From contig DASVCN010000023.1 in the NCBI GenBank assembly GCA_036381595.1, positions 248,001 through 312,000 of the forward strand: a stretch of DNA of 64,000 nucleotides. The letters are read 5' to 3'. Positions 44,003 to 51,880 of this stretch are shown one piece after another; within the stretch, counting starts at the first letter, position 1, and each line of letters starts with the position of its first letter. The notes beneath the pieces were generated by a model. That model searched no databases. It worked only from the letters and a program-made list of their open reading frames with translations, and was not told where the DNA came from. The position numbers and the translations under genes were made by a program. This DNA comes from Trueperaceae bacterium (GTDB lineage: Bacteria > Deinococcota > Deinococci > Deinococcales > Trueperaceae).

Positions 44003-44055
44003 TGGGATCACTCCGTTTCGGTGGGGGCTGCGTTGCCGCGAGTTCGGGCCGGCCT

Positions 44056-44535
44056 TCAGGAGGCCCGTGAACTGGGGATCTCCCAATCCCACACGCTCTT
44101 CTTGATCGCGACCACTTGTATCGTCTCGCTGCTTATTATCCCCTCCAATCCCAGTTCACTCTGGATGAACCGGTGTAGCTCGGCGTTGTCGGCGTGAAGC
44201 GACTCTACGACCACGTTGTAGGAGCCGACTCCCACGGCCACGTAGCGCACGGCCCGTGAACGGGCGATGCTGTCGGTAACGGCCTCCACCGCTCGAGGAC
44301 TGACCTTGAGATAGGTGGTGGCGAGGATCGGTACCCCGAGTTGCAGCGGATCGCTTATCGCCAGGATCCGCATCCAGCCCTGTTCGAGCAGTCGGTTCAC
44401 CCGTTTGCGAACCATGCTCTCGGAGGAGCCGATGCGCCGGGCTATCTCACGGTAGGGCATGCGGCCATCCTCGCGGAGATAGTCGACTATCCGGCGGTCG
44501 GTCGCATCGAGTTGTTCGTACGAGGCCGGTTTCAC
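44056..44535 (-). CDS. Lrp/AsnC-family transcriptional regulator
   Basis: A 159 aa DNA-binding regulator that responds to amino acids. The HTH lies at residues 5-55 (LDATDRRIVDYLREDGRM, then PYREIARRIGSSESMVRKRV) and the ligand-binding/oligomerising RAM domain covers 65-150 (ILATTYLKVSP, YVAVGVGSYNVVVESL). The GTG at 44535 has GGGAG nine bases upstream and a full promoter 33 bases away; an upstream start would extend past the promoter. It is the first gene before the peptide-type importer, so it probably controls the importer and itself through the palindrome at 44604. Confidence 0.92.
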   Translation of the reverse strand: MKPASYEQLDATDRRIVDYLREDGRMPYREIARRIGSSESMVRKRVNRLLEQGWMRILAISDPLQLGVPILATTYLKVSPRAVEAVTDSIARSRAVRYVAVGVGSYNVVVESLHADNAELHRFIQSELGLEGIISSETIQVVAIKKSVWDWEIPSSRAS

Positions 44536-44567
44536 GTTCGGGCTCTCCCGCCAGTCAGGGTTGGCCG

Positions 44568-44597
44568 ATCCTAGCGCGTTGCGTCCGAAGAGGTCAA
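44568..44597 (-). promoter_or_regulatory. Sigma-70 promoter of lrp
   Basis: TTGACC (44592-44597, reverse strand) and TAGGAT (44568-44573) are 18 bases apart. The expected transcript has a leader of about 25 bases with a ribosome binding site. Confidence 0.65.
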
Positions 44598-44603
44598 GGA
44601 ACG

Positions 44604-44618
44604 GGACGCAATGCGTCC
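44604..44618. promoter_or_regulatory. Palindromic operator candidate upstream of lrp
   Basis: GGACGCA-A-TGCGTCC is a perfect 7-bp inverted repeat immediately upstream of the -35 box. A half-site copy, TTGCGTCC, lies at 44579-44586 between the -35 and -10 boxes, 32 bases away, which is about three helical turns and typical for Lrp octamer wrapping. Confidence 0.5.
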
Positions 44619-44640
44619 ACCGTTGCAACCGCGCGCGGAG

Positions 44641-45420
44641 CTACCCGTGGGGGTCGAGCTCCGGTTCGCTCGGCAGACGTCTGCCGGTGGCGACCTCCGC
44701 GGTAGCGTCCACCAGAACGTCCGTCGAGTTGACGAGTGGGACCGGAACGTCAACTTCCCCGAGCAGCAGCGGGACCTCGGTGCAGCCTGCGACGATCGCT
44801 TCGGCCCCTGCTCCCACCAGCGAGTTGGCCAGCGCGCGCATTCGAATCCTCACGCCCTTACCGGCGTCGCCCGACTTGAAGAGGTAGAGGAGTTCCATGA
44901 ACTCGTCGCGCGCCTCACCGCGCGGCTCGAGCGCCTCGATCCCATTCCTCTCGAAAGCGTTTGCGTAGAGCCCGGCGTCGAGGGTACCGGCTGCGGCCAG
45001 AACGCCAACGCGTTGGATGCCAAGTCGACTCGTCGCGGCGACCGTCTCCACGATGATGCTCAGGAAGGGGACCTTCACAGCGGCGCGTATCTCGGCTTCG
45101 AAGGCGTGGGCGGCGTTGCAGGGCATGACCAGCAGCTGAGCCCCCGCTGCCTCGAGGCCCCGGGCCATGTTCGCGAGCAGCGGCGCCGGTGAGGGTCCCG
45201 TGCCCGCCACCGCTTCGTTGCGGTTGGGGACCTGAGGGTTGTTGTCGATGAGTACCCTCAGCCGATCCTGATCCCGCCCCGCCGGTGTAGCCGCCAGCAA
45301 CTTGGCGAAGAAGTCGAGGGTCGCCTCGGGCCCCATGCCGCCCAGGACGCCGACGGTGAGCTTGGGACCCGACGGTAGCCCCTCGGACCTGGACTGGGAC
45401 CTGGCTTCGACAGTCGCCAC
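44641..45420 (-). CDS. Aspartate/glutamate racemase family protein
   Basis: A 259 aa cofactor-independent racemase of the Asp/Glu/hydantoin family. It shows VGVLGGMGPEATLDFF, LIDNNPQVPNRN, the first catalytic Cys in VMPCNAAHAF and the second in IVAGCTEVPLLL. Both Cys are present, so it should racemise. The GTG at 45420 overlaps the desulfhydrase stop by one base (TAGTG), so the two genes are coupled. The substrate could be aspartate or another acidic amino acid. Confidence 0.88.
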   Translation of the reverse strand: MATVEARSQSRSEGLPSGPKLTVGVLGGMGPEATLDFFAKLLAATPAGRDQDRLRVLIDNNPQVPNRNEAVAGTGPSPAPLLANMARGLEAAGAQLLVMPCNAAHAFEAEIRAAVKVPFLSIIVETVAATSRLGIQRVGVLAAAGTLDAGLYANAFERNGIEALEPRGEARDEFMELLYLFKSGDAGKGVRIRMRALANSLVGAGAEAIVAGCTEVPLLLGEVDVPVPLVNSTDVLVDATAEVATGRRLPSEPELDPHG

Positions 45421-46418
45421 TAGTCGAGGATCACACCCTGATAGGCGTACAGCGCGGGCGAGCCGCCGGTGTGGAGGAAGAGCACCCGCTCGCTGGCATC
45501 GAGCGTGCCGCTCCTCACCAGGCCGATGAGCCCGGCCGCTGCCTTGCCGGTATAGACCGGATCGAGCAGGATCCCTTCGAGCCGGGCGAAGAGGCGGATC
45601 GCCTCCACCATCTCCGGAGTGGGCAGCGAGTAGCCAGGCCCCACATAGTCGTCCACCACGGTAACGGCCTCGCGGGGAACGCCCTGACGGCTGCCGCACA
45701 GCTCGGCAGCCTGCTGGGCGAGGCCGTGGATCTTCTCCTCCTGCGGGCCCTTCTGGGCTCGGGTACTCACTCCCAACACGGGCAGGTCGGTCGAATGGGC
45801 GTGGAGGCCAGCCAGCAGGCCGGAGTGGGTGCCGCCAGAGCCGCTCGCCACCACCAGCCGATCGAAGGGCAGTTGCATCTCGAACGATTGCCGCACTATC
45901 TCGGCCGCGCAAGAGACGTAGCCGAGGGCGCCGAGGGCGTTCGAGCCGCCCCCGGGGACGACGTACCCCTTACGCCCTTCCGCTTCCAGTTCGGTCACGA
46001 CCTCGTTCATCGCCGCGTTCACGTCGCTGTCGCCGGGCACGACGGTTATCGCCTCCACCCCCAGCAGTCGGTAGAGGAAGTTGTTGCCGCTTGCGTCCGG
46101 GTCGTACGAATTGGGCACCCTCTCCTCGATCACCAGACGGCAGGCGAGGCCCTCCTTCACGGCGGCTGCCAGCGTGAGGCGGCAGTGGTTCGACTGAACC
46201 GCGCCCACGGTCACCAGCGTGTCGGCGCCCTGGGCGATGGCGTCCGCGACCAGGAACTCCAGTTTGCGAGTCTTGTTCCCGCCCGCGGTCAGACCCAGCT
46301 GGTCATCTCGTTTGATCCAGATCTCGGGACCGCCCAGGTGCTGGCTCAGTCGCTCGAGTCGTTCGATGGGGGTGGGCCCGCTCGTGTAGCGGCGCCTGGG
46401 GAATCGGGCTAGATTCAT
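45420..46418 (-). CDS. D-cysteine desulfhydrase / ACC deaminase family (PLP)
   Basis: A 332 aa PLP enzyme that releases ammonia from a D-amino acid (D-cysteine to pyruvate, sulfide and ammonia) or from ACC. The opening PTPIERLERLSQHLGG, the PLP Lys in GGNKTRKLEFL, VGAVQSNHCRLTLAAA, VPGGGSNALGALGY, and SGSGGTHSGLLAGL fit this family. DcyD-type function is more likely than ACC deaminase, but single active-site residues would be needed to decide. The ATG at 46418 has AGAGG about 8 bases ahead. It is coupled to the racemase downstream. Confidence 0.85.
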   Translation of the reverse strand: MNLARFPRRRYTSGPTPIERLERLSQHLGGPEIWIKRDDQLGLTAGGNKTRKLEFLVADAIAQGADTLVTVGAVQSNHCRLTLAAAVKEGLACRLVIEERVPNSYDPDASGNNFLYRLLGVEAITVVPGDSDVNAAMNEVVTELEAEGRKGYVVPGGGSNALGALGYVSCAAEIVRQSFEMQLPFDRLVVASGSGGTHSGLLAGLHAHSTDLPVLGVSTRAQKGPQEEKIHGLAQQAAELCGSRQGVPREAVTVVDDYVGPGYSLPTPEMVEAIRLFARLEGILLDPVYTGKAAAGLIGLVRSGTLDASERVLFLHTGGSPALYAYQGVILD

Positions 46419-46507
46419 CTCTGTCCTCTGCTTTCCGTGGAGATCTGGTAGCGAACAGGATAGCGCGTCACGACGTACCAGCCGAGCGGTCGTTCTGGTG
46501 CGGGATG

Positions 46508-46513
46508 TAAACT
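46508..46513 (+). promoter_or_regulatory. Possible -10 box of the deoC operon (TAAACT)
   Basis: TAAACT, preceded by TG, lies 9 bases before an ATG opening a 15-codon ORF that ends on the deoC start. No -35 match. Confidence 0.4.
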
Positions 46514-46522
46514 GTGCCCACC

Positions 46523-46570
46523 ATGCGACGGCAGCGGATGGAAGTGGACGGAGAGAGGTGCACGCGGTGA
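46523..46570 (+). CDS. Possible 15-residue ORF coupled to deoC
   Basis: ATG at 46523, 9 bases after TAAACT, opens MRRQRMEVDGERCTR and stops with TGA overlapping the deoC GTG as GTGA. The arrangement mirrors the ORF before the sugar kinase. It may be a translational coupling device or chance. Confidence 0.25.
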   Translation: MRRQRMEVDGERCTR

Positions 46571-47541
46571 CGGTCAGCGAACGGCAGGAGCGGGTGGCGC
46601 GCAATCCGGGCGTTCCCCTCGAGGAGGGGTGGTTCCGGCAGGCGCAGGTGAACCTGTCGGCTGCCGAGCGCCGGAGTGCCACCATGGGCACCAGGCGCAG
46701 CGTGAAGAAGGCGTGGCAGGCTGCGTGGCTGCTGAAAGCCGTGAGCCTGATCGACCTAACCACCCTCTCCGGTGACGACACGCCCGGACGGGTCAGGCGT
46801 CTTTGCGCCAAGGCGCGCAACCCGGTCAGGGCCGACCTCCTCGAACAACTCGGTGCTGCCGACCTCGGCCTGACAGTGGCTGCCGTCTGCGTCTATCACG
46901 CGATGGTTCCTGTCGCGGTGCAGGCGCTGCGCGGTAGCGGCATCCCGGTCGCCGCCGTCTCGACCGGCTTCCCCGCCGGCCTCAGTCCGTTCGAACAGCG
47001 CCTGGCCGAGATCCGCGCCTCGGTGGCTGCCGGCGCCGAAGAGATCGATATCGTCGTGAGCCGCCGTCACGTCCTGCTGGGCGACTGGCCCGCCCTCTAC
47101 GACGAGGTGCGGGCGTTCCGCGACGCCTGCGGCGAAGCCCACATGAAGGCGATCCTCGCTACCGGCGAGCTGGGGACGTTGCGTAACGTGTACAAGGCCT
47201 CGATGGTTGCGATGATGGCGGGAAGCGACTTCATCAAGACGTCGACCGGCAAGGAGCCCGTCAACGCAACTCTGCCGGTCGGGCTCACCATGGCCAGGGC
47301 GATCCGTGACTACTACGAGCGAACGGGTTACCGCATTGGCCTCAAGCCCGCCGGCGGCATCAAGAGCGCCAAGGAGGCGCTGGTGTGGCTGATCATGATC
47401 AAGGAGGAGCTCGGCAGGCCGTGGCTCGAGCCGGAACTGTTCCGCTTCGGCGCTTCGAGTCTGCTGGCCGACATCGAAAGGCAAGTCGAGCACTTCGCTA
47501 CCGGTCGTTACTCGGCCGGCTTCCGCCACCCGCTCGGATGA
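46567..47541 (+). CDS. deoC: Deoxyribose-phosphate aldolase, long (eukaryote-like) type
   Basis: Cleaves 2-deoxyribose 5-phosphate to glyceraldehyde 3-phosphate and acetaldehyde. The 324 aa protein is the long type and is strikingly like human DERA: VKKAWQAAWLLKAVSLIDL, TTLSGDDT, STGFPAGLSPFE, GEAHMKAILATGELGTL, NVYKASMVAMMAGSDF with the Schiff-base Lys in IKTSTGKEPVNAT, and GLKPAGGIKSAKEAL. Short bacterial DeoC proteins (about 220-260 aa) lack much of this. The GTG at 46567 has GAGAGG eight bases ahead. The ALDH16 gene follows 67 bases later and would remove the acetaldehyde. Confidence 0.93.
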   Translation: MTVSERQERVARNPGVPLEEGWFRQAQVNLSAAERRSATMGTRRSVKKAWQAAWLLKAVSLIDLTTLSGDDTPGRVRRLCAKARNPVRADLLEQLGAADLGLTVAAVCVYHAMVPVAVQALRGSGIPVAAVSTGFPAGLSPFEQRLAEIRASVAAGAEEIDIVVSRRHVLLGDWPALYDEVRAFRDACGEAHMKAILATGELGTLRNVYKASMVAMMAGSDFIKTSTGKEPVNATLPVGLTMARAIRDYYERTGYRIGLKPAGGIKSAKEALVWLIMIKEELGRPWLEPELFRFGASSLLADIERQVEHFATGRYSAGFRHPLG

Positions 47542-47608
47542 GCTCGGCGAGCATGGTTGGCGGCTGCAGGCGGGGGCCAGGGACCGGGTCCGGGCATAGG
47601 AGAGCAGC

Positions 47609-50011
47609 GTGAGCAGCGTCAAGGAGATCTTCGAGACGATGGAGTACGGCCCGGCGCCGGAGGGAAGCGCGCCGGCGACGCAGTGGCTCGAGCGCCACGA
47701 GCGCAGCTTCGGGCATTTCATCGGCGGCCGTTTCGTCGAACCGGAGGCGGGCGAGAAGTTCGAGACGATCAATCCTGCCAACGGTGAGCTCCTGGCGCGG
47801 GTCGCCCAGGGCACGGAGTCCGACGTCGACAAGGCGGTTGCAGCTGCCGGGGAGGCCCGGGCAGAGTGGGGATCGCTCACCCCCCACGCGCGGTCGCGCC
47901 ACATCTACTCTCTGGCCCGGCGGATCCAGAAACACAGCCGCCTCTTCGCCGTCATCGAGTCGCTCGACAACGGCAAGCCGATCCGCGAGACCAGGGACCT
48001 CGACATACCGCTTGCCGCCCGCCACTTCTATCACCACGCCGGCTGGGCGCAGCTGCTGGAGAGCGAGTTCCCCGGCTACCGGGGCGTAGGGGTGTGCGGG
48101 CAGATAATCCCCTGGAACTTCCCGCTGCTGATGCTCTCCTGGAAGGTGGCGCCGGCACTGGCCGCCGGCTGCACGGTAGTCCTCAAGCCGGCCGAGTTCA
48201 CGCCGCTCACCGCGCTCCTCTTCGCGCAGGTGGCCCGCGACGCCGGCATCCCCGACGGAGTCTTCAACGTGGTCACCGGCGACGGCAGCACGGGAGAACT
48301 GATCGTCCAGCACCCGGAGATCGACAAGCTGGCGTTCACCGGCTCCACCGAGGTTGGGCGGATCATCCGGAGAAGCAGCGCCGGCAGCGGCAAGAAGCTT
48401 TCGCTGGAGCTGGGCGGCAAGAGTCCCTTCCTCGTATTCGATGACGCCGATCTGGACGCTGCGGTCGAGGGCGTGGTGGACGCCATCTGGTTCAACCAGG
48501 GCCAGGTGTGCTGCGCCGGATCCAGGCTTCTCGTCCAGGAGGGCGTCGCCGACAGGCTGCACGACAAGCTGCGGGCCCGCATGGAGGCGATGCGGATGGG
48601 CGACCCGCTCGACAAGTCGATCGACCTCGGAGCGATCATCGCCCCGGTGCAACTGCAGAAGATCGAGCGGCTCGTCGAGGAGGGGAAGGCGCAGGGCGCG
48701 CGCTGCTGGCAGCCTTCCTGGTCGGTGCCCGAGGAAGGTCTCTTCTATCCGCCGACCCTCTTCACCGAGGTCGAGCCGGCCTCTCTGCTCGCCCAGGTCG
48801 AGATCTTCGGCCCGGTTCTGGCGTCGATGACGTTCCGGACGCCGGCCGAGGCGGTGGAACTCGCGAACGACAGCCGCTACGGTCTGGCCGCCTCGCTCTG
48901 GACCGAGAACATCGACCTGGCGCTCGACATCGCTCCGAAACTTGCGGCCGGGGTGGTGTGGATCAACAGCACCAACATGTTCGACGGCGCCGCCGGCTTC
49001 GGCGGTTACCGCGAGAGCGGCTACGGCCGCGAGGGTGGTCGCGAGGGGATGTACGAGTACCTGGTGCCGGTCTGGGAGGCGGAACTGGCGGTCGTGGAGG
49101 CAGAGGAGCACGCCATCGTGGCCGGACCGGGAGATGGCGATCTGCCCGGCGGCAACGGCAGCGCTTCGGCCAGAATCGACCGGACAGCAAAGCTCTACAT
49201 CGGCGGGAAGCAGGCCCGGCCCGACGGCGGCTACAGTTACCCGGTGGTGGGTAGGGCCGGCGATATCGTCGGGGAGGCCAGCCTGGGCAACCGCAAGGAT
49301 ATCCGGAACGCGGTCGAGGCGGCCCGCAAGGCCACTGCCTGGAGCATCGCCAGCGGTCACAACCGGGCCCAGGTGCTCTACTACCTGGCCGAGAACCTGG
49401 CGGCAAGGGCTCGAGAGTTCGAGGAGCGGCTCCAGCTCATGACCGGCTCGAGCCGCTCGCGAGACGAGGTGGAACTCTCCGTCTCGCGCCTCTTCACCTA
49501 CGCGGCCTGGGCCGACAAGTACGACGGCGCGGTACACCACACCCCGTACCGGAACGTGACCCTGGCGATGAACGAGCCGTGGGGGATCATGGGCATCGTC
49601 TGCCCCGAAGAATCACCGTTGCTGGCTTTCGTCTCACTGGTGGCGCCGGCGGTGGCGCTGGGCAACCGGGTGGTGGCGGTCCCCTCCTCACGCTGGCCGC
49701 TCGCGGCGACCGACCTCTACCAGGTTCTCGAGACCTCCGACGTGCCGGCAGGAGTGATCAACATCGTCACCGGCGACCGGAACGAGCTCGCCAACGTCCT
49801 TGCCCTGCACGACGAGGTCGCCAGTATCTGGTACCTGGGAACGCAGGAGGGCAGCCGGATGGTCGAGGAGGCCTCGACAGGCAACCTCAAAGCGACCTGG
49901 GTGAGCTACGGCAAGAAGCGCGACTGGTTCGACCCCAGGCAGGCAGAGGGACGCGAGTACCTGCGGCGCGCCAGCCAGGTCAAGAACATCTGGGTGCCGT
50001 ACGGAGAGTGA
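47609..50011 (+). CDS. Two-domain aldehyde dehydrogenase of the ALDH16 type
   Basis: An 800 aa NAD(P)-dependent aldehyde dehydrogenase made of two tandem ALDH domains. The first (residues about 20-500) has IIPWNFPLLMLSWK, the cofactor loop AFTGSTEVG, the catalytic Glu in LELGGKSP and Cys in NQGQVCCAGS (301/302). The second (from about 530, TAKLYIGGKQARPDGG) keeps the fold, with WGIMGIVCPEESPLLAF, but has no matching Cys or ELGGK, so it is a pseudo-enzyme half. This layout and length are those of ALDH16, known from animals and some bacteria; bacterial forms keep the catalytic Cys. AGGAGAG precedes the GTG. Next to deoC, acetaldehyde oxidation is the likely role. Confidence 0.9.
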   Translation: MSSVKEIFETMEYGPAPEGSAPATQWLERHERSFGHFIGGRFVEPEAGEKFETINPANGELLARVAQGTESDVDKAVAAAGEARAEWGSLTPHARSRHIYSLARRIQKHSRLFAVIESLDNGKPIRETRDLDIPLAARHFYHHAGWAQLLESEFPGYRGVGVCGQIIPWNFPLLMLSWKVAPALAAGCTVVLKPAEFTPLTALLFAQVARDAGIPDGVFNVVTGDGSTGELIVQHPEIDKLAFTGSTEVGRIIRRSSAGSGKKLSLELGGKSPFLVFDDADLDAAVEGVVDAIWFNQGQVCCAGSRLLVQEGVADRLHDKLRARMEAMRMGDPLDKSIDLGAIIAPVQLQKIERLVEEGKAQGARCWQPSWSVPEEGLFYPPTLFTEVEPASLLAQVEIFGPVLASMTFRTPAEAVELANDSRYGLAASLWTENIDLALDIAPKLAAGVVWINSTNMFDGAAGFGGYRESGYGREGGREGMYEYLVPVWEAELAVVEAEEHAIVAGPGDGDLPGGNGSASARIDRTAKLYIGGKQARPDGGYSYPVVGRAGDIVGEASLGNRKDIRNAVEAARKATAWSIASGHNRAQVLYYLAENLAARAREFEERLQLMTGSSRSRDEVELSVSRLFTYAAWADKYDGAVHHTPYRNVTLAMNEPWGIMGIVCPEESPLLAFVSLVAPAVALGNRVVAVPSSRWPLAATDLYQVLETSDVPAGVINIVTGDRNELANVLALHDEVASIWYLGTQEGSRMVEEASTGNLKATWVSYGKKRDWFDPRQAEGREYLRRASQVKNIWVPYGE

Positions 50012-50142
50012 CCCTGCTGCGCCGCGAGGCGCCGCCTCATGAAGGATGCGACGGCGCCAACTGGGCGTTGGCTCTCGACGGGATCGCTCCCGAACCGCTA
50101 AGTTGAGGTCCCTGGACTCCAACCGGGGGAAAGCGAGGGGGC

Positions 50143-50373
50143 ATGAGCGGCTTGGTCCGTATACGTTCCGAATCACGAAATGTTCGCCACCTGGTGAACC
50201 GCTGGCAGCACCGCCACGGAGTCAGCGGCGCCGTGTACCAGGCAGATCCGAGCACTCTGCTGGTCACGGCCGATACCTCGGTCGAGGCTCTCGAAGATCT
50301 GGTGCGCTCCTTGCAGAGCAGCGACCTGGAGGTCGAGATCATCTGGCGTGAAGGCGACCTGCTGCAGGCCTGA
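50143..50373 (+). CDS. Small protein of unknown function (76 aa)
   Basis: Unrecognised cytosolic protein, MSGLVRIRSESRNVRHLVNR onward. The alternation of SGAVYQADPSTLLVTADTS, SVEALEDLVRSLQSS and LEVEIIW suggests a beta-alpha-beta ferredoxin-like fold (inference). A purine-rich stretch with GGGGG lies before the ATG. It stands alone between ALDH16 and the membrane protein gene. Confidence 0.55.
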   Translation: MSGLVRIRSESRNVRHLVNRWQHRHGVSGAVYQADPSTLLVTADTSVEALEDLVRSLQSSDLEVEIIWREGDLLQA

Positions 50374-50409
50374 GCCCCATCCGACACGGCATAGATCGCA
50401 TTCTCTGCT

Positions 50410-50415
50410 TATAAC
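50410..50415 (+). promoter_or_regulatory. -10 box of the TIGR02587-like gene (TATAAC)
   Basis: TATAAC ends 6 bases before the ATG at 50422, leaving no room for a ribosome binding site. Confidence 0.45.
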
Positions 50416-50421
50416 GAGCTG

Positions 50422-51258
50422 ATGACGGCGGCGATCGACGAGAGGTTGAGCAGCGCCCTGCGAGGCTACGCCCGCGGGGTGCTTGGGGCGATGCTCGTCA
50501 GTATCCCGCTGCTGGCCACGATGGAGATGTGGTGGCTGGGATTCCTGATCCCGCCCTTCCGCTTGCTGTTCTTCCTGCTCGCCAACTTCGCCCTGCTCGT
50601 GGTCCTCGAATATTTCAGCGGCTTCCAGAAGGGTCACGTCCGTCTGCTGGAGGAGGTGCAGGATGCGGTCGACGCCTACGGCATAGGCCTACTGGTGGCA
50701 ACCGTCGTGCTCTTCCTGTTCGGAGTCATCGGGCCCGGCATGTCCCTTCGGGAGATCGCGGGCAAGATCATCATCGAAACCATACCGCTGTCGATCGGAG
50801 CTTCGATCGCCGTCTCGGTCCTCGGCGAGAAGGATCCGACCAACGAGCGCCGCAAGCGCAGAGCCGGTTTCTGGGGGAGCCAGGTCATCGGTGTAGCCGG
50901 AGCGGTCTACTTCGGGTTCAACGTGGCTCCCACCGAAGAGCCGGTCATCATCGGCCTGGGACTCACCTGGTGGCACGCGGTCCTGCTGCTGGTCATCGGC
51001 CTGCTGCTCACCCATGCGATCGTCTTCTCGGTCGGTTTCGCGGGCAGCTACCGGATACCAGGGGGCCGCACCTGGTGGGGCTCGCTGCTCCGCACCGGGG
51101 TCGTCTCCTACACTCTTGCGCTGGGCGTCAGCGCCCTCATGCTCTGGCTCTTCGGCCGGATCGACGACTCGACCGGACTTACCCCCGCCCTCCACATGAT
51201 CGTCACCCTCGGGTTCGTCAACTCGCTCGGCTCGGCTGCCGCCAAGCTGATCATCTGA
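50422..51258 (+). CDS. Integral membrane protein, TIGR02587-like
   Basis: A 278 aa protein with seven or eight hydrophobic segments. GYARGVLGAMLVSIPLLATM, MWWLGFLIPPFRLLFFL, EYFSGFQKG, FNVAPTEEPVIIG and LTWWHAVLLLVIGLLLTHA match, from memory, the family TIGR02587 of putative integral membrane proteins, whose genes usually lie beside a TIGR02588 gene as here. Function is unknown. The next gene starts two bases after the stop. Probable leaderless start at 50422. Confidence 0.75.
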   Translation: MTAAIDERLSSALRGYARGVLGAMLVSIPLLATMEMWWLGFLIPPFRLLFFLLANFALLVVLEYFSGFQKGHVRLLEEVQDAVDAYGIGLLVATVVLFLFGVIGPGMSLREIAGKIIIETIPLSIGASIAVSVLGEKDPTNERRKRRAGFWGSQVIGVAGAVYFGFNVAPTEEPVIIGLGLTWWHAVLLLVIGLLLTHAIVFSVGFAGSYRIPGGRTWWGSLLRTGVVSYTLALGVSALMLWLFGRIDDSTGLTPALHMIVTLGFVNSLGSAAAKLII

Positions 51259-51259
51259 C

Positions 51260-51823
51260 ATGGGGGCCGAGGCCGGTAGGGGCAGAGGAGTTGCCGAGGG
51301 CAAGAGCGGAGGAGTTGCCAAGGGCAGAGGAGTTGCCGAGGGCAGGGGCAGAGGAGTAGCCGGGGCCGAGCGCAACGGACCAGACGGCAAGCAGGCCCAG
51401 GCGGCCGCCCGGTCGAACGACCGTCACGATCGGAAGCGGAACGACGAGCGTCCGCGCGAGACTCGACTGCAGATCGTCGTCACCTGGATCAGCAGCATCC
51501 TGCTCCTGAGCATCGTCGGCTACCTCGTCTGGGAGGGAACCCGGCCGTTCACCCCTGCCGCCTTCACCGCCCGGGTCGCGGAGATCCGGCAGCACGCCGA
51601 CGACTACTTCGTGCGGCTCGAGGTCAGCAACGTCGGTGGTCAGAGCGTCCAGGGGCTTACCGTGGTGCTCGAGCTGCTCGACGGAGAGACGATCGTCGAG
51701 ACGGCCGAGGGTGTCCTCGACTGGCTCCCGGAGGATTCCACCCGAGATCTGGTGCTCATACTGCAGCACGACCCCAGGAGCTTGAGCCCGGACGTCAGCT
51801 ACGACTCGTACCGGATCCCCTGA
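51260..51823 (+). CDS. Membrane-anchored protein, TIGR02588-like, with repeat-rich N-terminus
   Basis: A 187 aa protein: a Gly/Arg/Glu repeat tail (residues 1-40), a basic stretch, one transmembrane segment (LQIVVTWISSILLLSIVGYL) and an extracytoplasmic beta domain with FTARVAEIRQHADDYFVRL, EVSNVGGQSVQGLTVVLEL and ending SYDSYRIP. The C-terminal part fits the TIGR02588 family. The N-terminal tail is encoded by an imperfect tandem repeat and looks like an expansion. If the true start is later, the repeat would be untranslated leader. Confidence 0.7.
   Translation: MGAEAGRGRGVAEGKSGGVAKGRGVAEGRGRGVAGAERNGPDGKQAQAAARSNDRHDRKRNDERPRETRLQIVVTWISSILLLSIVGYLVWEGTRPFTPAAFTARVAEIRQHADDYFVRLEVSNVGGQSVQGLTVVLELLDGETIVETAEGVLDWLPEDSTRDLVLILQHDPRSLSPDVSYDSYRIP
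51281..51366 (+). repeat. Imperfect tandem repeat with GAGGAGTTGCC core
   Basis: GAGGAGTTGCC occurs at 51285, 51309 and 51327, and GAGGAGTAGCC at 51351. Steps of 24, 18 and 24 bases are all multiples of 6, so the reading frame is kept. Each unit contains a Shine-Dalgarno-like GAGGAG. Confidence 0.8.
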
Positions 51824-51869
51824 TCCTCCGCGTGGTCGTTGCTCGACCGGACGGCCGGGTAGCAGGCGT

Positions 51870-51875
51870 TATCTT
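51870..51875 (+). promoter_or_regulatory. -10 box of the LivK-type binding-protein gene (TATCTT)
   Basis: TATCTT ends 5 bases before the ATG at 51881; probably leaderless. Confidence 0.4.
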
Positions 51876-51880
51876 TAGGC

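Noticed and set aside
44619-44632. GTTGCAAC palindrome near the lrp operator
   Set aside because: Eight bases long and frequent by chance; the 15-base palindrome beside it is stronger.
47498-49540. A 680-codon reverse open frame across ALDH16
   Set aside because: Mirrors a well-conserved forward protein; no domain of its own.
51281-51366. Tandem repeat as a CRISPR array
   Set aside because: Units are short, without unique spacers, and lie inside a coding frame; no cas genes are present.
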